Positions 1 to 10,381 of a stretch of 64,000 nucleotides of DNA are shown here, piece by piece; positions within the stretch are counted from its first letter, which is position 1; each line of letters opens with the position of its first letter. Source of the stretch: Rhodospirillales bacterium (GTDB taxonomy: Bacteria > Pseudomonadota > Alphaproteobacteria > SMXQ01). The notes below the pieces were generated by a model. It searched no databases, had not been told where the DNA came from, and saw only the letters and a program-made list of their open reading frames with translations. The DNA is taken from contig JABIXC010000007.1 in assembly GCA_018666775.1 (NCBI GenBank), positions 1 to 64,000 on the forward strand, written 5' to 3'. The position numbers and the translations under genes are program-made.

Positions 1-120
1 GACCATGCCGGAATGTTCCGGGGCATTGCTATCAAAGTAGCGGGGGTCTTCACGCATCATCTGCGCCAGGCCACCATGGGCCAGACGTTTGCGGCGGGTT
101 TTGTCAGGGTGTTCGGTCAT
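1..120 (-). CDS. Hypothetical small basic protein, partial at left edge
   Basis: On the minus strand an ATG at 118-120 opens a frame of 40 sense codons that runs off the left edge. The visible N-terminus begins MTEHPDKTRRKRLAHGGL and is rich in Lys and Arg. An AGGAGT Shine-Dalgarno sequence lies six bases upstream (127-132), which strongly supports this start. I do not recognise the family. The gene is oriented like the pnt operon, but two terminator-like hairpins lie between them, so it is either served by read-through or controlled by attenuation. Confidence 0.6.
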   Translation of the reverse strand, partial: MTEHPDKTRRKRLAHGGLAQMMREDPRYFDSNAPEHSGMV

Positions 121-134
121 TGCAGGACTCCTAT

Positions 135-164
135 AAAAAAAGGCCCGGCAATTGCGGGGCCTTT
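135..164 (-). terminator. Hairpin plus U-tract directly upstream of the edge gene
   Basis: Read on the minus strand this is a GGCCC/GGGCC stem extended by A-T pairs and followed by seven T residues, a textbook intrinsic terminator. It ends only a few bases before the AGGAGT ribosome binding site of the gene at 1-120. It is therefore either the last terminator of the pnt transcript or an attenuator in the leader of the small gene. Confidence 0.6.
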
Positions 165-190
165 TAGGGGGTGGGTTAAATTTCAGATAC

Positions 191-232
191 AAAAAAACCC
201 GCGAGGGCCAAATGAATTTGGCGAGCTGCGGG
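191..232 (-). terminator. Intrinsic terminator downstream of pntB
   Basis: On the minus strand an outer CCCGC/GCGGG stem encloses a perfect GCCAAAT/ATTTGGC inner stem and is followed by seven T residues. It lies about 105 bases past the pntB stop and is the best candidate for the end of the pnt operon transcript. A weaker CCTGCG/CGCAGG hairpin at 244-265 precedes it. Confidence 0.7.
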
Positions 233-337
233 ATGATCAAAACCCTGCGTCAGTTCTTTCGCAGGATACAAAAAAACTTATACTTTAGGTCCCCGTTTGA
301 CAAGTAATACTTACGCTCGGGTATTTATGCGGCGTTC

Positions 338-1732
<1,395 letters not shown>

Positions 1733-1741
1733 GATGGCCCC

Positions 1742-2044
1742 CTATTTCCGTTCTTTTTTCTTGTACATGGCGAGCATCCGTTGGGTCACCGCAAAGCCGC
1801 CAAAGATGTTGATGGCAGCCAAGGCAATGGCGATCAGGCCAAAGATTTTGGAAAGTTCAAACCCCGTCGGCCCGGCGGCGATCAAGGCGCCAACAATAAT
1901 GACGGAAGAAATGGCGTTGGTGACGCTCATCAACGGGGTATGAAGCGCCGGGGTCACCGACCACACCACATAATACCCGATAAAAATCGCCAGCACGAAA
2001 ATGGCCAGACGAAAGACGAACGGATCAACCACGGTTGCTTCCAT
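1742..2044 (-). CDS. pntAB: NAD(P) transhydrogenase subunit alpha part 2
   Basis: This 100-residue protein carries the membrane segments that are fused to the C-terminus of PntA in E. coli but are separate in Rhodospirillum-type transhydrogenases. Three hydrophobic helices are visible, including the conserved VWSVTPALHTPLMSVTNAIS stretch. It sits two bases from pntAA and nine from pntB in one operon. The three-gene arrangement is typical of alphaproteobacteria. Confidence 0.94.
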   Translation of the reverse strand: MEATVVDPFVFRLAIFVLAIFIGYYVVWSVTPALHTPLMSVTNAISSVIIVGALIAAGPTGFELSKIFGLIAIALAAINIFGGFAVTQRMLAMYKKKERK

Positions 2045-2046
2045 GA

Positions 2047-3186
2047 TCAGGCCCCTTTTTCTGTCAACAGCGGGTGAATAACCTTGCCGTCATGGCAAAG
2101 TGCGGAACCCGTAATGATTTCATCTTCCCAATTAATCTCCAGCGCACCGGTTTCAGAATTGATCAGGGGGGTAAGAAAATTCAACAAATTCCGGGCATAG
2201 AGTTGGCTGGCGTCTTCGGCCAGGCGGGCGGGAACATTGGTATAGCCAATCAGGGAAACACCGTGCTTCACGACAACCGTGTCTGCTTCTGAAATCGGGC
2301 AATTGCCGCCCGCTTCGACCGCCAGATCATTGATCACGGAACCAGCCCGCATGGTTTTGACCATGTCTTCGGTCACCAGAACCGGGGCCGGGCGGCCGGG
2401 GATCAATGCGGTGGTAATGACGATGTCTTGTTTTGAAATGGTTTCAGCGATCAGTTCTGCCTGGGCGCGTTTGTAATCATCGGACATTTCTTTGGCGTAC
2501 CCGCCTGCAGTTTCTGCATCTTCTGTTTCGTCACTTTCTACCATGACAAATTTGGCGCCCAGGCTTTCAACCTGTTCTTTCGTCGCGGCGCGCACATCGG
2601 TGGCCGATACAATGGCACCCAACCGTCTAGCCGTGGCAATGGCCTGAAGCCCGGCAACGCCAACGCCCATTATAAAGACCCGCGCCGGTGCAATAGACCC
2701 TGCCGCTGTCATCATCATCGGGAACGCCCGGCGATATTCATGGGCGGCATCCAGCACTGCTTTGTATCCGGCAAGATTTGATTGGGATGATAAAACATCC
2801 ATGCTCTGTGCCCGGCTGATGCGCGGCACCAGTTCCATGGCAAAGGCCGTCAGGTTATGGGCGGCATAGGTGCTGGCAGCGTCCTTATTAGACATAGGGG
2901 CCAACATGGCGATCAGAACCGCGCCCTTTTTCATCAGGGAAACTTCTGCGTCATTGGGGCGTTGCACCTTGAACACGATGTCAGCATCGCCCAGGGCAGC
3001 GCCACAATCCGGCGCGATTGCAGCGCCAGCGTCTTTGAACGCATCATCGGAAAGAGAGGAGCCAGCACCGGCCCCGGCCTCAACCACAACGTCAAGACCC
3101 AGAGCCGCCAATTTTTTTACGGTTTCTGGCGAACACGCAATGCGCGTTTCACCGTTGGCCGTTTCCTTTGGGATCGCAATTTTCAT
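2047..3186 (-). CDS. pntAA: NAD(P) transhydrogenase subunit alpha part 1
   Basis: This 379-residue soluble subunit binds NAD(H) at the cytoplasmic face of the transhydrogenase. The N-terminus MKIAIPKETANGETRIACSP is the classic AlaDH/PNT N-terminal domain, and the Rossmann motif GVGVAGLQAIATARRLGA lies near residue 174. It is first in the operon. The 115-base gap upstream, shared with the divergent hydrolase gene, should hold the promoters of both. Confidence 0.96.
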   Translation of the reverse strand: MKIAIPKETANGETRIACSPETVKKLAALGLDVVVEAGAGAGSSLSDDAFKDAGAAIAPDCGAALGDADIVFKVQRPNDAEVSLMKKGAVLIAMLAPMSNKDAASTYAAHNLTAFAMELVPRISRAQSMDVLSSQSNLAGYKAVLDAAHEYRRAFPMMMTAAGSIAPARVFIMGVGVAGLQAIATARRLGAIVSATDVRAATKEQVESLGAKFVMVESDETEDAETAGGYAKEMSDDYKRAQAELIAETISKQDIVITTALIPGRPAPVLVTEDMVKTMRAGSVINDLAVEAGGNCPISEADTVVVKHGVSLIGYTNVPARLAEDASQLYARNLLNFLTPLINSETGALEINWEDEIITGSALCHDGKVIHPLLTEKGA

Positions 3187-3301
3187 GGCACTTAAATAGC
3201 CTGATTACCTAATGTTTGCCAAGGGCAAGTATAGTTAACAATATATTAACGCAGCCCCTATTCCATGGAAGATAATCTGGAAGAATAAAGGATCGCTAAA
3301 G

Positions 3302-4138
3302 ATGCCGCCAAAAAGCGTTCGCTGCCCGATCAATTCCTCCGGCCTGTTTGCCTTTCTGTTTGCAGTGCTGCTTTTCCCGGCCCCGGCATTGGCAGAAGAT
3401 GTGGTAACCATCAAAACCCGACCCGGCGTTACCCTTAAATTCATCTTGCGTGGTGCGCGCGCGGGCAATCTGCCCATTGCCATTTTGTTTGCCGGTGGCG
3501 GTGGGGATATCAATCTGGACAATTGGGATGGGTCCGGGAATCCGGCCGGGAATTTTTTGGTGCGCACCCGGAAACATTGGGTGAAGCACGATTTGTTGGT
3601 CGCCGTCCCCGATGCCCCATCAGACCAAAAAAGCGGCATGTTTCGGTGGCGGACCAGCAAGGATCACACGACAGACATCCGCGCCTTGATCAAACATCTT
3701 CGCAAATACACCTCCGGGCCGGCCTTCCTGATCGGCACCAGCCGGGGCACCATTTCTGCAGCGGGCATTGCGGGTAATATGGCCCCGAATAAATTGGGCG
3801 GTATTGTTTTGACAGCCACCGTCACGCGTTACAATGCGGGCGGTGATAAGGACCGGCTGGAAAGCGCCAATCTTGCCAACATCAAAGTCCCGGTGCTGTT
3901 TGCCCACCACAAAGACGATGCGTGCGATGTCACCCGGTTTGAAGACTTGCCCGCATTGGCCAAAAAAATCACCCGCGCACCAAAGGTGGCAATCAGGGGC
4001 TATAGCGGTGATGGCGGAAAAAGTTATCGCGGGTCTGAATGTGCCTCAAAAACTGCCCACGGTTTTCGCGGCATCGAAAAACAGGTGGTCCGCGAAACCG
4101 CTGAATGGATTCACGAAATCGCGGGCACGCCCCGTTAA
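3302..4138 (+). CDS. Exported alpha/beta-hydrolase-like protein
   Basis: The 278-residue product has a clear Sec signal peptide: a hydrophobic stretch around residues 15-25 ends in PAPALAED, with likely cleavage after ALA. The mature part shows an AGGGGDIN oxyanion-type loop and the nucleophile elbow GTSRGT near residue 147, so it is probably a periplasmic serine hydrolase or esterase. A late histidine in AHGF could complete the triad. Substrate unknown. Its TAA stop overlaps the pepF stop on the other strand through a shared TTAA. Confidence 0.75.
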   Translation: MPPKSVRCPINSSGLFAFLFAVLLFPAPALAEDVVTIKTRPGVTLKFILRGARAGNLPIAILFAGGGGDINLDNWDGSGNPAGNFLVRTRKHWVKHDLLVAVPDAPSDQKSGMFRWRTSKDHTTDIRALIKHLRKYTSGPAFLIGTSRGTISAAGIAGNMAPNKLGGIVLTATVTRYNAGGDKDRLESANLANIKVPVLFAHHKDDACDVTRFEDLPALAKKITRAPKVAIRGYSGDGGKSYRGSECASKTAHGFRGIEKQVVRETAEWIHEIAGTPR

Positions 4139-5928
4139 TCTTCTAATTCGTCAATCAAGCCTGAGACCATTTCCAATCCCCGGCCCCAAAAGGCAGGGTT
4201 GGCGGCATTTAAACCAAAGGGCTTTAGCAATTCGCCATGGCGCAATGTGCCGCCGGAACGCAGCATGGTCAGGTATTTCTCCCTGAAGCCATCGGGTTTG
4301 GCTTCGAAGGTTGCGTAAAGGGAATTCACCAGACAATCGCCAAAGGCATAGGCATAGACATAAAATGGCGAATGGATGAAATGGGGAATATAGGCCCAGT
4401 ACCACCGGTAATCCCCATCCAGTTTCAAGGCCGGGCCCAAACTTTCGCGCTGCACCGCAAGCCAGATGTCAGACAAGGCATCGGCCGTTAATTCGCCATC
4501 CCGCCGAGCCCCATGCACGCGGCGTTCAAAATCGTAAAAGGCGATCTGGCGCACCACCGTGTTCAACATGTCTTCGACCTTGCCCGCGATCAACGTTCTG
4601 CGCACCGCACCATTGGTTTCTTCTGCCAACATTTTACGGAACGTCAGCATTTCTCCGAACACCGATGCGGTTTCGGCGAGGGTCAGGGGGGTATCAGACA
4701 TCAAATGGCCCTGGGGGCCTGCCAGAACCTGATGAACCCCGTGGCCCAGTTCATGGGCAAGGGTCATCACATCACGGCTTTTGCCCTGATAGTTCATCAA
4801 GATATAGGGATGCACACTGGGCACAGTTGGATGGGAAAAAGCCCCCGATTCCTTACCCGCCCGGACGCCCGCATCAATCCAGCGTTTATCAAAAAAGCCT
4901 TTGGCAACAGATGCCATTTCCGGTGAAAAATCCCCGTAGGCCGACAGCACCATGTCTCTCGCGCGGGTCCAGGGGATGGTTTTGTCTGCCGATTTTGGAA
5001 GCGGCGCATTGCGGTCCCAATAATCCAGACGTTTCTTTCCCATCCAGCCCGCCTTCATCCGGTAATAGCGGTGCGACAATTTGGGGTATGCCTTTTTGAC
5101 CGAATTAACCAGCGCATCCACCACCTTGTCTTCAACATAATTGGACAGGTTTCGCGATGATTGCGGTTCTTTGAATCCGCGCCAGCGGTCTTCCACTTCC
5201 TTGTCTTTCGCCAAGGTGTTGGTGATCAGCGCAAAAGTCCGGGCATTTTCACCCATGACCTTGCCCACCACCTGAGCGGCGCGCTTGCGCACTGGGGCCT
5301 TTGGGCTTGAAAGCAGGTCCAGCGCTTCTGCCTCGGTCAATTTTTTATTGCCAATGGGAAAGCGCAGCGATGCCTGGGTTTCATCGAACAGGCGCACCCA
5401 TGCAGCACGCCCGGATGGTGATTTTTCATGGAGCAATTTTTCCATGTCGTCTGAAAGTTCATGGGCCCGCCAGGCACGCACATCGCGCAGCCATGATGCG
5501 TAATGCTTAAGGGCCGGGGATTTTAATTTCTGTTTGATGGCCTGATTAGGCAAGCGGTTAATCTCAAGGGTGAAAAACAACAACCGGGTGGCAATGGCAT
5601 TCACCCGTTCCGACGTGGTCTGAAAGAACTGGCCGATAGACGCATCGGTGACCGAGCAGGCATACAGCAATTGGGCGTAAGACATGATTTTGGAAAGGAT
5701 TTCATCCAGTGCTTCAAATTCAGCCACGCTTGCGCCCAGTTTGGCACCCGAAAGTGATTTAATCCGGCCCTTATTGACCTTTTCAAATGCCACGGCCAAT
5801 TTTTCCGCCCGGGCGAGATCACGGGCCATCACCTTTGAACCGGGGCCTGAATACAAATCATCCAGATTCCAGCGTGGTAAGGTTCCAATACCACCGCTTC
5901 TTTTTGCAGTTTTTGCCTGTTTTGCCAT
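4135..5928 (-). CDS. pepF: M3 family oligoendopeptidase (PepF type)
   Basis: This 597-residue zinc metallopeptidase degrades short peptides in the cytoplasm. The catalytic HELGHGVHQ motif (HExxH) is near residue 391, and the downstream LAETASVFGEML provides the third zinc ligand. Length and the N-terminal helical domain fit the clade-3 PepF/M3 family. It is monocistronic and convergent with the hydrolase gene, sharing the stop-codon bases. The N-terminus KQAKTAKRSGG is Lys-rich and is not a signal peptide. Confidence 0.92.
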   Translation of the reverse strand: MAKQAKTAKRSGGIGTLPRWNLDDLYSGPGSKVMARDLARAEKLAVAFEKVNKGRIKSLSGAKLGASVAEFEALDEILSKIMSYAQLLYACSVTDASIGQFFQTTSERVNAIATRLLFFTLEINRLPNQAIKQKLKSPALKHYASWLRDVRAWRAHELSDDMEKLLHEKSPSGRAAWVRLFDETQASLRFPIGNKKLTEAEALDLLSSPKAPVRKRAAQVVGKVMGENARTFALITNTLAKDKEVEDRWRGFKEPQSSRNLSNYVEDKVVDALVNSVKKAYPKLSHRYYRMKAGWMGKKRLDYWDRNAPLPKSADKTIPWTRARDMVLSAYGDFSPEMASVAKGFFDKRWIDAGVRAGKESGAFSHPTVPSVHPYILMNYQGKSRDVMTLAHELGHGVHQVLAGPQGHLMSDTPLTLAETASVFGEMLTFRKMLAEETNGAVRRTLIAGKVEDMLNTVVRQIAFYDFERRVHGARRDGELTADALSDIWLAVQRESLGPALKLDGDYRWYWAYIPHFIHSPFYVYAYAFGDCLVNSLYATFEAKPDGFREKYLTMLRSGGTLRHGELLKPFGLNAANPAFWGRGLEMVSGLIDELED

Positions 5929-5997
5929 AATCTATCTGTGCCTTTTCCTGTTTGAACCTGCATTATAAACCATCAACGTTGGTAAAAAGAGAAACCC

Positions 5998-7782
5998 TTG
6001 GAAAAAAATACTTCCTCTACGCCCTCCAATGATCGTGCCGCCGATCCCGGAGCCATGAATACCCTTGTGGAGATGTTTTTTCATCAGGCTGAAAAGCTGG
6101 GGGATGCACCCTTTCTTCATGGCCGCGAAGATCGCAAGAAGGGCTCTAGAAACCGGGCATGGCGAAGCTTCAGTTGGGAACAAGCGGCCAACCAGACCCG
6201 CGCGCTTGCAGGGAATTTGGCGGCCATGGGCATTAAACCCGGCGACCGGGTCGCCCTTGTCTCAGAAAACCGCCCAGAATGGTTGATCGCAGATCACGCC
6301 ATCATGGCGATCGGGGCCATATCGGTCCCCGCCTACATTACCAACACGCCAGAAGATCATCTTTATCTGTTGACCGATTGCGGGGCCAAAGCGGCAATCG
6401 TTTCCACCGAAGCGCTGGCGGTTCCCCTGATGGCGGCCATTGCCCGAAATGTCGATTGCAAGCATTTGGTCGTCATGGAACCCTTCAAAATTGAGCAGGA
6501 TTTTGGGGCAGAAATCCATGAATGGGATCAACTCTCTATTCCCAAAGCCCCCATGGTATCCCACACCGGGGCGCGCAGTGATGCAGCGTGCATCATCTAT
6601 ACCTCTGGCACCGGCGGTGCGCCAAAGGGCGTGGTGCTGAGCCATGGTGCCATTCTTGCCAATTGCCAGGGCATCCAGAAAATGTTTCGGAATCTGCAAT
6701 GGGGTCAAGAATCCTTTTTGTCCTTCCTGCCGTTATCCCATTCATACGAACATACCGCCGGACAGTTTTTTCCTGTCTCCCTTGGGGCAGAAATTTATTA
6801 CACCCTTGGCACTGACACCATTGTCAGAGACATGGAAGATGCCAACCCAACCATCATGACGGCAGTGCCCAGACTGTACGAAGTGTTCAAAAACCAGATC
6901 AGCGTGGGGCTGAAACGGGGATCCAGATTAAAACAATTGGCCTTCGCACAGGCCGTTAAAATTGGCCGCAAACGATATGAAACGCCGAACCAGTTGACCC
7001 TTTGGGAACGATTAATCGATTGTGTCCTGGACCGATTGGTGCGGGCCAAAGTTCAGGCCCGCTTTGGTGGGCGTTTACGTTTCATGGTGTCAGGCGGCGC
7101 ACCGCTGAATTATGAAATAGGCGTGTTCTTTTTGGCCCTTGGCATCAACGTCCTACAGGGGTATGGCCAAACCGAATCCGCCCCCGTCATCAGCTGCAAC
7201 CCACCTGACGACAACCGCATCGACACCGTTGGCCCACCCCTTGAAGGCGTTGAACTGCGCATTCATGAAGATGGCGAAATTCTGGTTCGCGGCGAGTTGG
7301 TCATGAACGGCTATTGGAACAAACCAGATGCCACCCATGATGCCATTGGGGATGGCTGGCTCCATACCGGGGACATCGGCGTTGTTGATGGTGACGGGTT
7401 TGTTAAAATTACCGATCGGAAAAAAGACATCATCGTCAATTCCGGAGGCGATAACGTTTCTCCCCAACGCATAGAGGGCTTGCTGGCCCTGGAACCTGAA
7501 ATCGCTCAGGCCATGGTCTATGGGGACCGACGCCCCCACCTTGTGGCACTCATCGTGGCATCGGACCTATTAGAAGGCGATGAGGATATCAAATCAAAAA
7601 TAGATGCGGCTCTGGTGCGGGTGAATGCAGGGCTGGCCCCTATGGAACGGGTACGGCGTTGCATTCTGGCCGATGCGCCCTTCACCATCGAAAATGGCCA
7701 GATGACACCAACCCTGAAGGTGCGCCGCCATATTTTAAAAGAAATTTATGAAACCCGCCTTGGGGCCCTGTACCACCAATGA
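5998..7782 (+). CDS. Long-chain acyl-CoA synthetase (AMP-binding)
   Basis: The 594-residue enzyme belongs to the adenylate-forming superfamily and activates fatty acids to acyl-CoA through acyl-AMP. The P-loop-like motif YTSGTGGAPKGV is near residue 200. GYGQTESAPV and the GDIGVVDGDGFVKITDRKKD hinge are present, and the sequence resembles the FadD15/FAA1-like subgroup. The frame opens at a TTG with AAAGAG upstream. An ATG at 6055 (MNTLVEMFF) is an alternative start that would remove 19 polar residues. Confidence 0.9.
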   Translation: MEKNTSSTPSNDRAADPGAMNTLVEMFFHQAEKLGDAPFLHGREDRKKGSRNRAWRSFSWEQAANQTRALAGNLAAMGIKPGDRVALVSENRPEWLIADHAIMAIGAISVPAYITNTPEDHLYLLTDCGAKAAIVSTEALAVPLMAAIARNVDCKHLVVMEPFKIEQDFGAEIHEWDQLSIPKAPMVSHTGARSDAACIIYTSGTGGAPKGVVLSHGAILANCQGIQKMFRNLQWGQESFLSFLPLSHSYEHTAGQFFPVSLGAEIYYTLGTDTIVRDMEDANPTIMTAVPRLYEVFKNQISVGLKRGSRLKQLAFAQAVKIGRKRYETPNQLTLWERLIDCVLDRLVRAKVQARFGGRLRFMVSGGAPLNYEIGVFFLALGINVLQGYGQTESAPVISCNPPDDNRIDTVGPPLEGVELRIHEDGEILVRGELVMNGYWNKPDATHDAIGDGWLHTGDIGVVDGDGFVKITDRKKDIIVNSGGDNVSPQRIEGLLALEPEIAQAMVYGDRRPHLVALIVASDLLEGDEDIKSKIDAALVRVNAGLAPMERVRRCILADAPFTIENGQMTPTLKVRRHILKEIYETRLGALYHQ

Positions 7783-7807
7783 ACCCCCTGCGTGAGGATA
7801 ATTGGCG

Positions 7808-9070
7808 TCAGGAAACCACCTTATAATCCGGATTCAATTGTGTGCCCGTAAGCACCGCATCTCGCAAGGTAGCCTTGGTCAAAACTGTATCGGATAAATC
7901 CACGAGCGTAAGGTTCGCCCCGGTTAGATTGGCCCCGGCCAAATTGGATGGCAAAGACCGTCCCGTGGACTGGCCCAGTGCATTTTTGACCTCAACCAAT
8001 ATAAATGTTGCCCCACGCAGGTCTGCTTTTACCAATTGAGCATCTGACAGGTCGGCGCCATCGAAACAAACATCTGCAAGATTGGCGCTTGTCAAATTCG
8101 CTTTGTGAAGCACGCACATGTTGAATCTAGCACCCTTCAGATTAGCGCCCTGAAACTGGGCACCCGCACATTTTGCGCCGGAAAAATCAAAGCCCTCAAG
8201 ATTCATCTCGGAAAGGTCTTGGCCAGACAGATCCGACGGCGTTCCCTTTGCGCCATTGCTTTCAAGCCACGCTTTATGAGCAGCAAGCAACTTTTCAACG
8301 TCCGTGGGCTCGTCAGAATCTTCCGATTCCAGATCATCGATCATCATGCCTTTGCACATGGCATCTTCCATGTTGGCATCGGCCAAATCCACACCCCGCA
8401 TATTTGCACCTTCAAGAAGGGCACCCCTGAATTTAGCGCCTTCAACCTTGGCCCCTTCTAAATTAGCATTCCGTAAATTGGCATGGTCTAAAACCGCATC
8501 GCTTAAATCCGCACCCCGTAAATCTGCTGCGAAAAGTTCCGCATTGTTCATCTTGGCCCGCACCAAATTTGCCTCAGACAAATTCACGCCGGTCAGGTTG
8601 GCCACCCGTGCACCATCTTTGAAAATTGAAGAATCATCAATGATCCCGGAACCGGAATCATAAATCGCGCCGGGCCGGAAATCGGCTTCGGTCAAAATGG
8701 CCCCGGAAAGACACGTCTCCAGGAAAAAAGCGCCTCGCACGTCCGCTTCGGTCAGATTGGACCAGCGCATATCAGCACGTTCAAAATGGGCCCCGAAAAA
8801 ATCACCCTTGGAAAAATTTGCCCGAAGCAAAGAACAATCCGTAAATTTGGTCCCCGCAGCCATGGCATCGCGAAGATCAATCTTGTTCAGTTTCTTACCC
8901 GTCAGATCAATATTACGCAAATCAGCGCGGCGCCCACCCGTGACGCCCCTCAGAAACCTTTCGTGCAGAACCATTGCGTGTTCAAACACGCTCATCGCTT
9001 TGGTGGTCTTTACCCCCGCCTTTGCGACTTGGCTCTGACTTCGCAACTGTTGCTCGCCATTTTCAGGCAT
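7808..9070 (-). CDS. Pentapeptide-repeat protein
   Basis: Nearly the whole protein is built from A(D/N)LXX pentapeptides, such as ADLRGADLSDAVLDHANL, which fold as a right-handed quadrilateral beta-helix. Two repeat blocks are separated by a non-repeat acidic linker (ESEDSDEPTDVEKLLAAHKA) with a predicted helix. A helical leader containing FEHAMVLHERFLRG precedes the repeats. The start chosen, MPENGEQQ, has GGGGGA nine bases upstream; an ATG at 9127 without a ribosome binding site would add 19 residues. Function unknown; some relatives are DNA mimics that bind gyrase, but nothing here shows that. Confidence 0.85.
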   Translation of the reverse strand: MPENGEQQLRSQSQVAKAGVKTTKAMSVFEHAMVLHERFLRGVTGGRRADLRNIDLTGKKLNKIDLRDAMAAGTKFTDCSLLRANFSKGDFFGAHFERADMRWSNLTEADVRGAFFLETCLSGAILTEADFRPGAIYDSGSGIIDDSSIFKDGARVANLTGVNLSEANLVRAKMNNAELFAADLRGADLSDAVLDHANLRNANLEGAKVEGAKFRGALLEGANMRGVDLADANMEDAMCKGMMIDDLESEDSDEPTDVEKLLAAHKAWLESNGAKGTPSDLSGQDLSEMNLEGFDFSGAKCAGAQFQGANLKGARFNMCVLHKANLTSANLADVCFDGADLSDAQLVKADLRGATFILVEVKNALGQSTGRSLPSNLAGANLTGANLTLVDLSDTVLTKATLRDAVLTGTQLNPDYKVVS

Positions 9071-9256
9071 CACATTCAGTCCCCCAAACATATCAACAAC
9101 CATACAACCACGACTAATTACAATCATAAGATGTAAATAATAAGTCAGGTAAAAACTCGTAATTAATATTGCATATGAAAAGCATTAATTATTTATTGCT
9201 TTTTTGAATATTTGGTTATGAAGGGCACCGCTTGGCAGTGACGTCACATTGCCAAA

Positions 9257-10240
9257 TTAGAGCCCGAAATAATCTCTATACCATTGGACAAAGGCAGGAA
9301 TGCCTTCCTCGATAGAGGTTGTCGGTGCAAAGCCAATATCGCGTTGAATTGCGCTGATATCGGCATAGGTTTCCTTTACATCCCCTGGCTGCATTGGCGC
9401 CATCTGCAAGGTTGCCTTTTTGCCAACGGATGCCTCGATAACCTCAATAAAGTGCTGCAAATGCTCTGACTGGTTGTTCCCTATATTGTAAATCCGGTGC
9501 GGCGCATCATTAGATTTTTCGCTTTGCGGCGGATGATCAAGAACCCCCAAAACACCACGGACCACATCATCGATGTAGGTGAAGTCGCGTTTCATATCAC
9601 CATGATTAAAAACCTGGATGGGGTCCCCGTTAAAAATGGCTTTGGTAAAACTGTAATAGGCCATGTCTGGCCGACCCCAAGGGCCATAGACCGTAAAAAA
9701 CCGAAGACCGGTCGCTGGGATGCCATAGAGATGGCTATAACAATCCGACATCAACTCATCGCTTTTTTTGGTGGCCGCATAAAGCGATACCGGGTGATCC
9801 ACAGGATCGGTTTCTGAAAATGGCAGTTTTTCATTGCCGCCATAGACCGAAGACGATGACGCATAAACAAGGTGGTCCAACCCGTCTATTTGGCGGCAAA
9901 GTTCCAAAATATTGAGATGCCCTGTCACATTGGACTGGACATAGGCATGGGGATTTTCAAGCGAATACCGAACCCCGGCCTGGGCCGCAAGATGCACGAT
10001 GCCTGACACATCCCTAAATCCAGCCGAAGCCGCATCAAAGCCAGCCGTATCAGCCAGATCGATTTGTTTAAACTGAAAGTCCTTATGGGGGGCCAATTGA
10101 TCAAGGCGCGCCTGTTTCAGCGCAACATCATAATAATCCGACAAATTATCGACACCGATCACAGCGTCACCCCGGGCCAACAAGGCCTTGCTTACGTGAT
10201 ACCCGATAAACCCGGCTGCACCGGTGACAAGAACAGTCAT
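9257..10240 (-). CDS. NAD-dependent sugar-nucleotide epimerase (UDP-glucuronate 4-epimerase type)
   Basis: The start MTVLVTGAAGFIG puts the GxxGxxG NAD-binding motif directly at the N-terminus, as is usual; an upstream start at 10306 adds an unlikely tail. The extended-SDR catalytic motif SLYAATKKSDE (YxxxK) and FFTVYGPWGRPDMA match the UDP-glucuronate 4-epimerase group (LspL/WbnF-like), which supplies UDP-galacturonate for LPS or capsule. The length of 327 residues fits. It is a single gene, distant from the large polysaccharide locus. Confidence 0.87.
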   Translation of the reverse strand: MTVLVTGAAGFIGYHVSKALLARGDAVIGVDNLSDYYDVALKQARLDQLAPHKDFQFKQIDLADTAGFDAASAGFRDVSGIVHLAAQAGVRYSLENPHAYVQSNVTGHLNILELCRQIDGLDHLVYASSSSVYGGNEKLPFSETDPVDHPVSLYAATKKSDELMSDCYSHLYGIPATGLRFFTVYGPWGRPDMAYYSFTKAIFNGDPIQVFNHGDMKRDFTYIDDVVRGVLGVLDHPPQSEKSNDAPHRIYNIGNNQSEHLQHFIEVIEASVGKKATLQMAPMQPGDVKETYADISAIQRDIGFAPTTSIEEGIPAFVQWYRDYFGL

Positions 10241-10381
10241 AAACTGGCAATATCCATTCGTTGATGGCGTTAATTGAGAGTTTAGCCCCACCGTATAGCG
10301 CGCCAAAGCATCAAAATCACCCCCGCATCGCGTGGCAGTGATTGATTGCCAAGCCCATGCGTCGTACTTAAGGGGACGAAC

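Noticed and set aside
13-288. 91-codon plus-strand frame at the left edge
   Set aside because: It runs through the opposite-strand gene and two terminator hairpins and has no coding signature.
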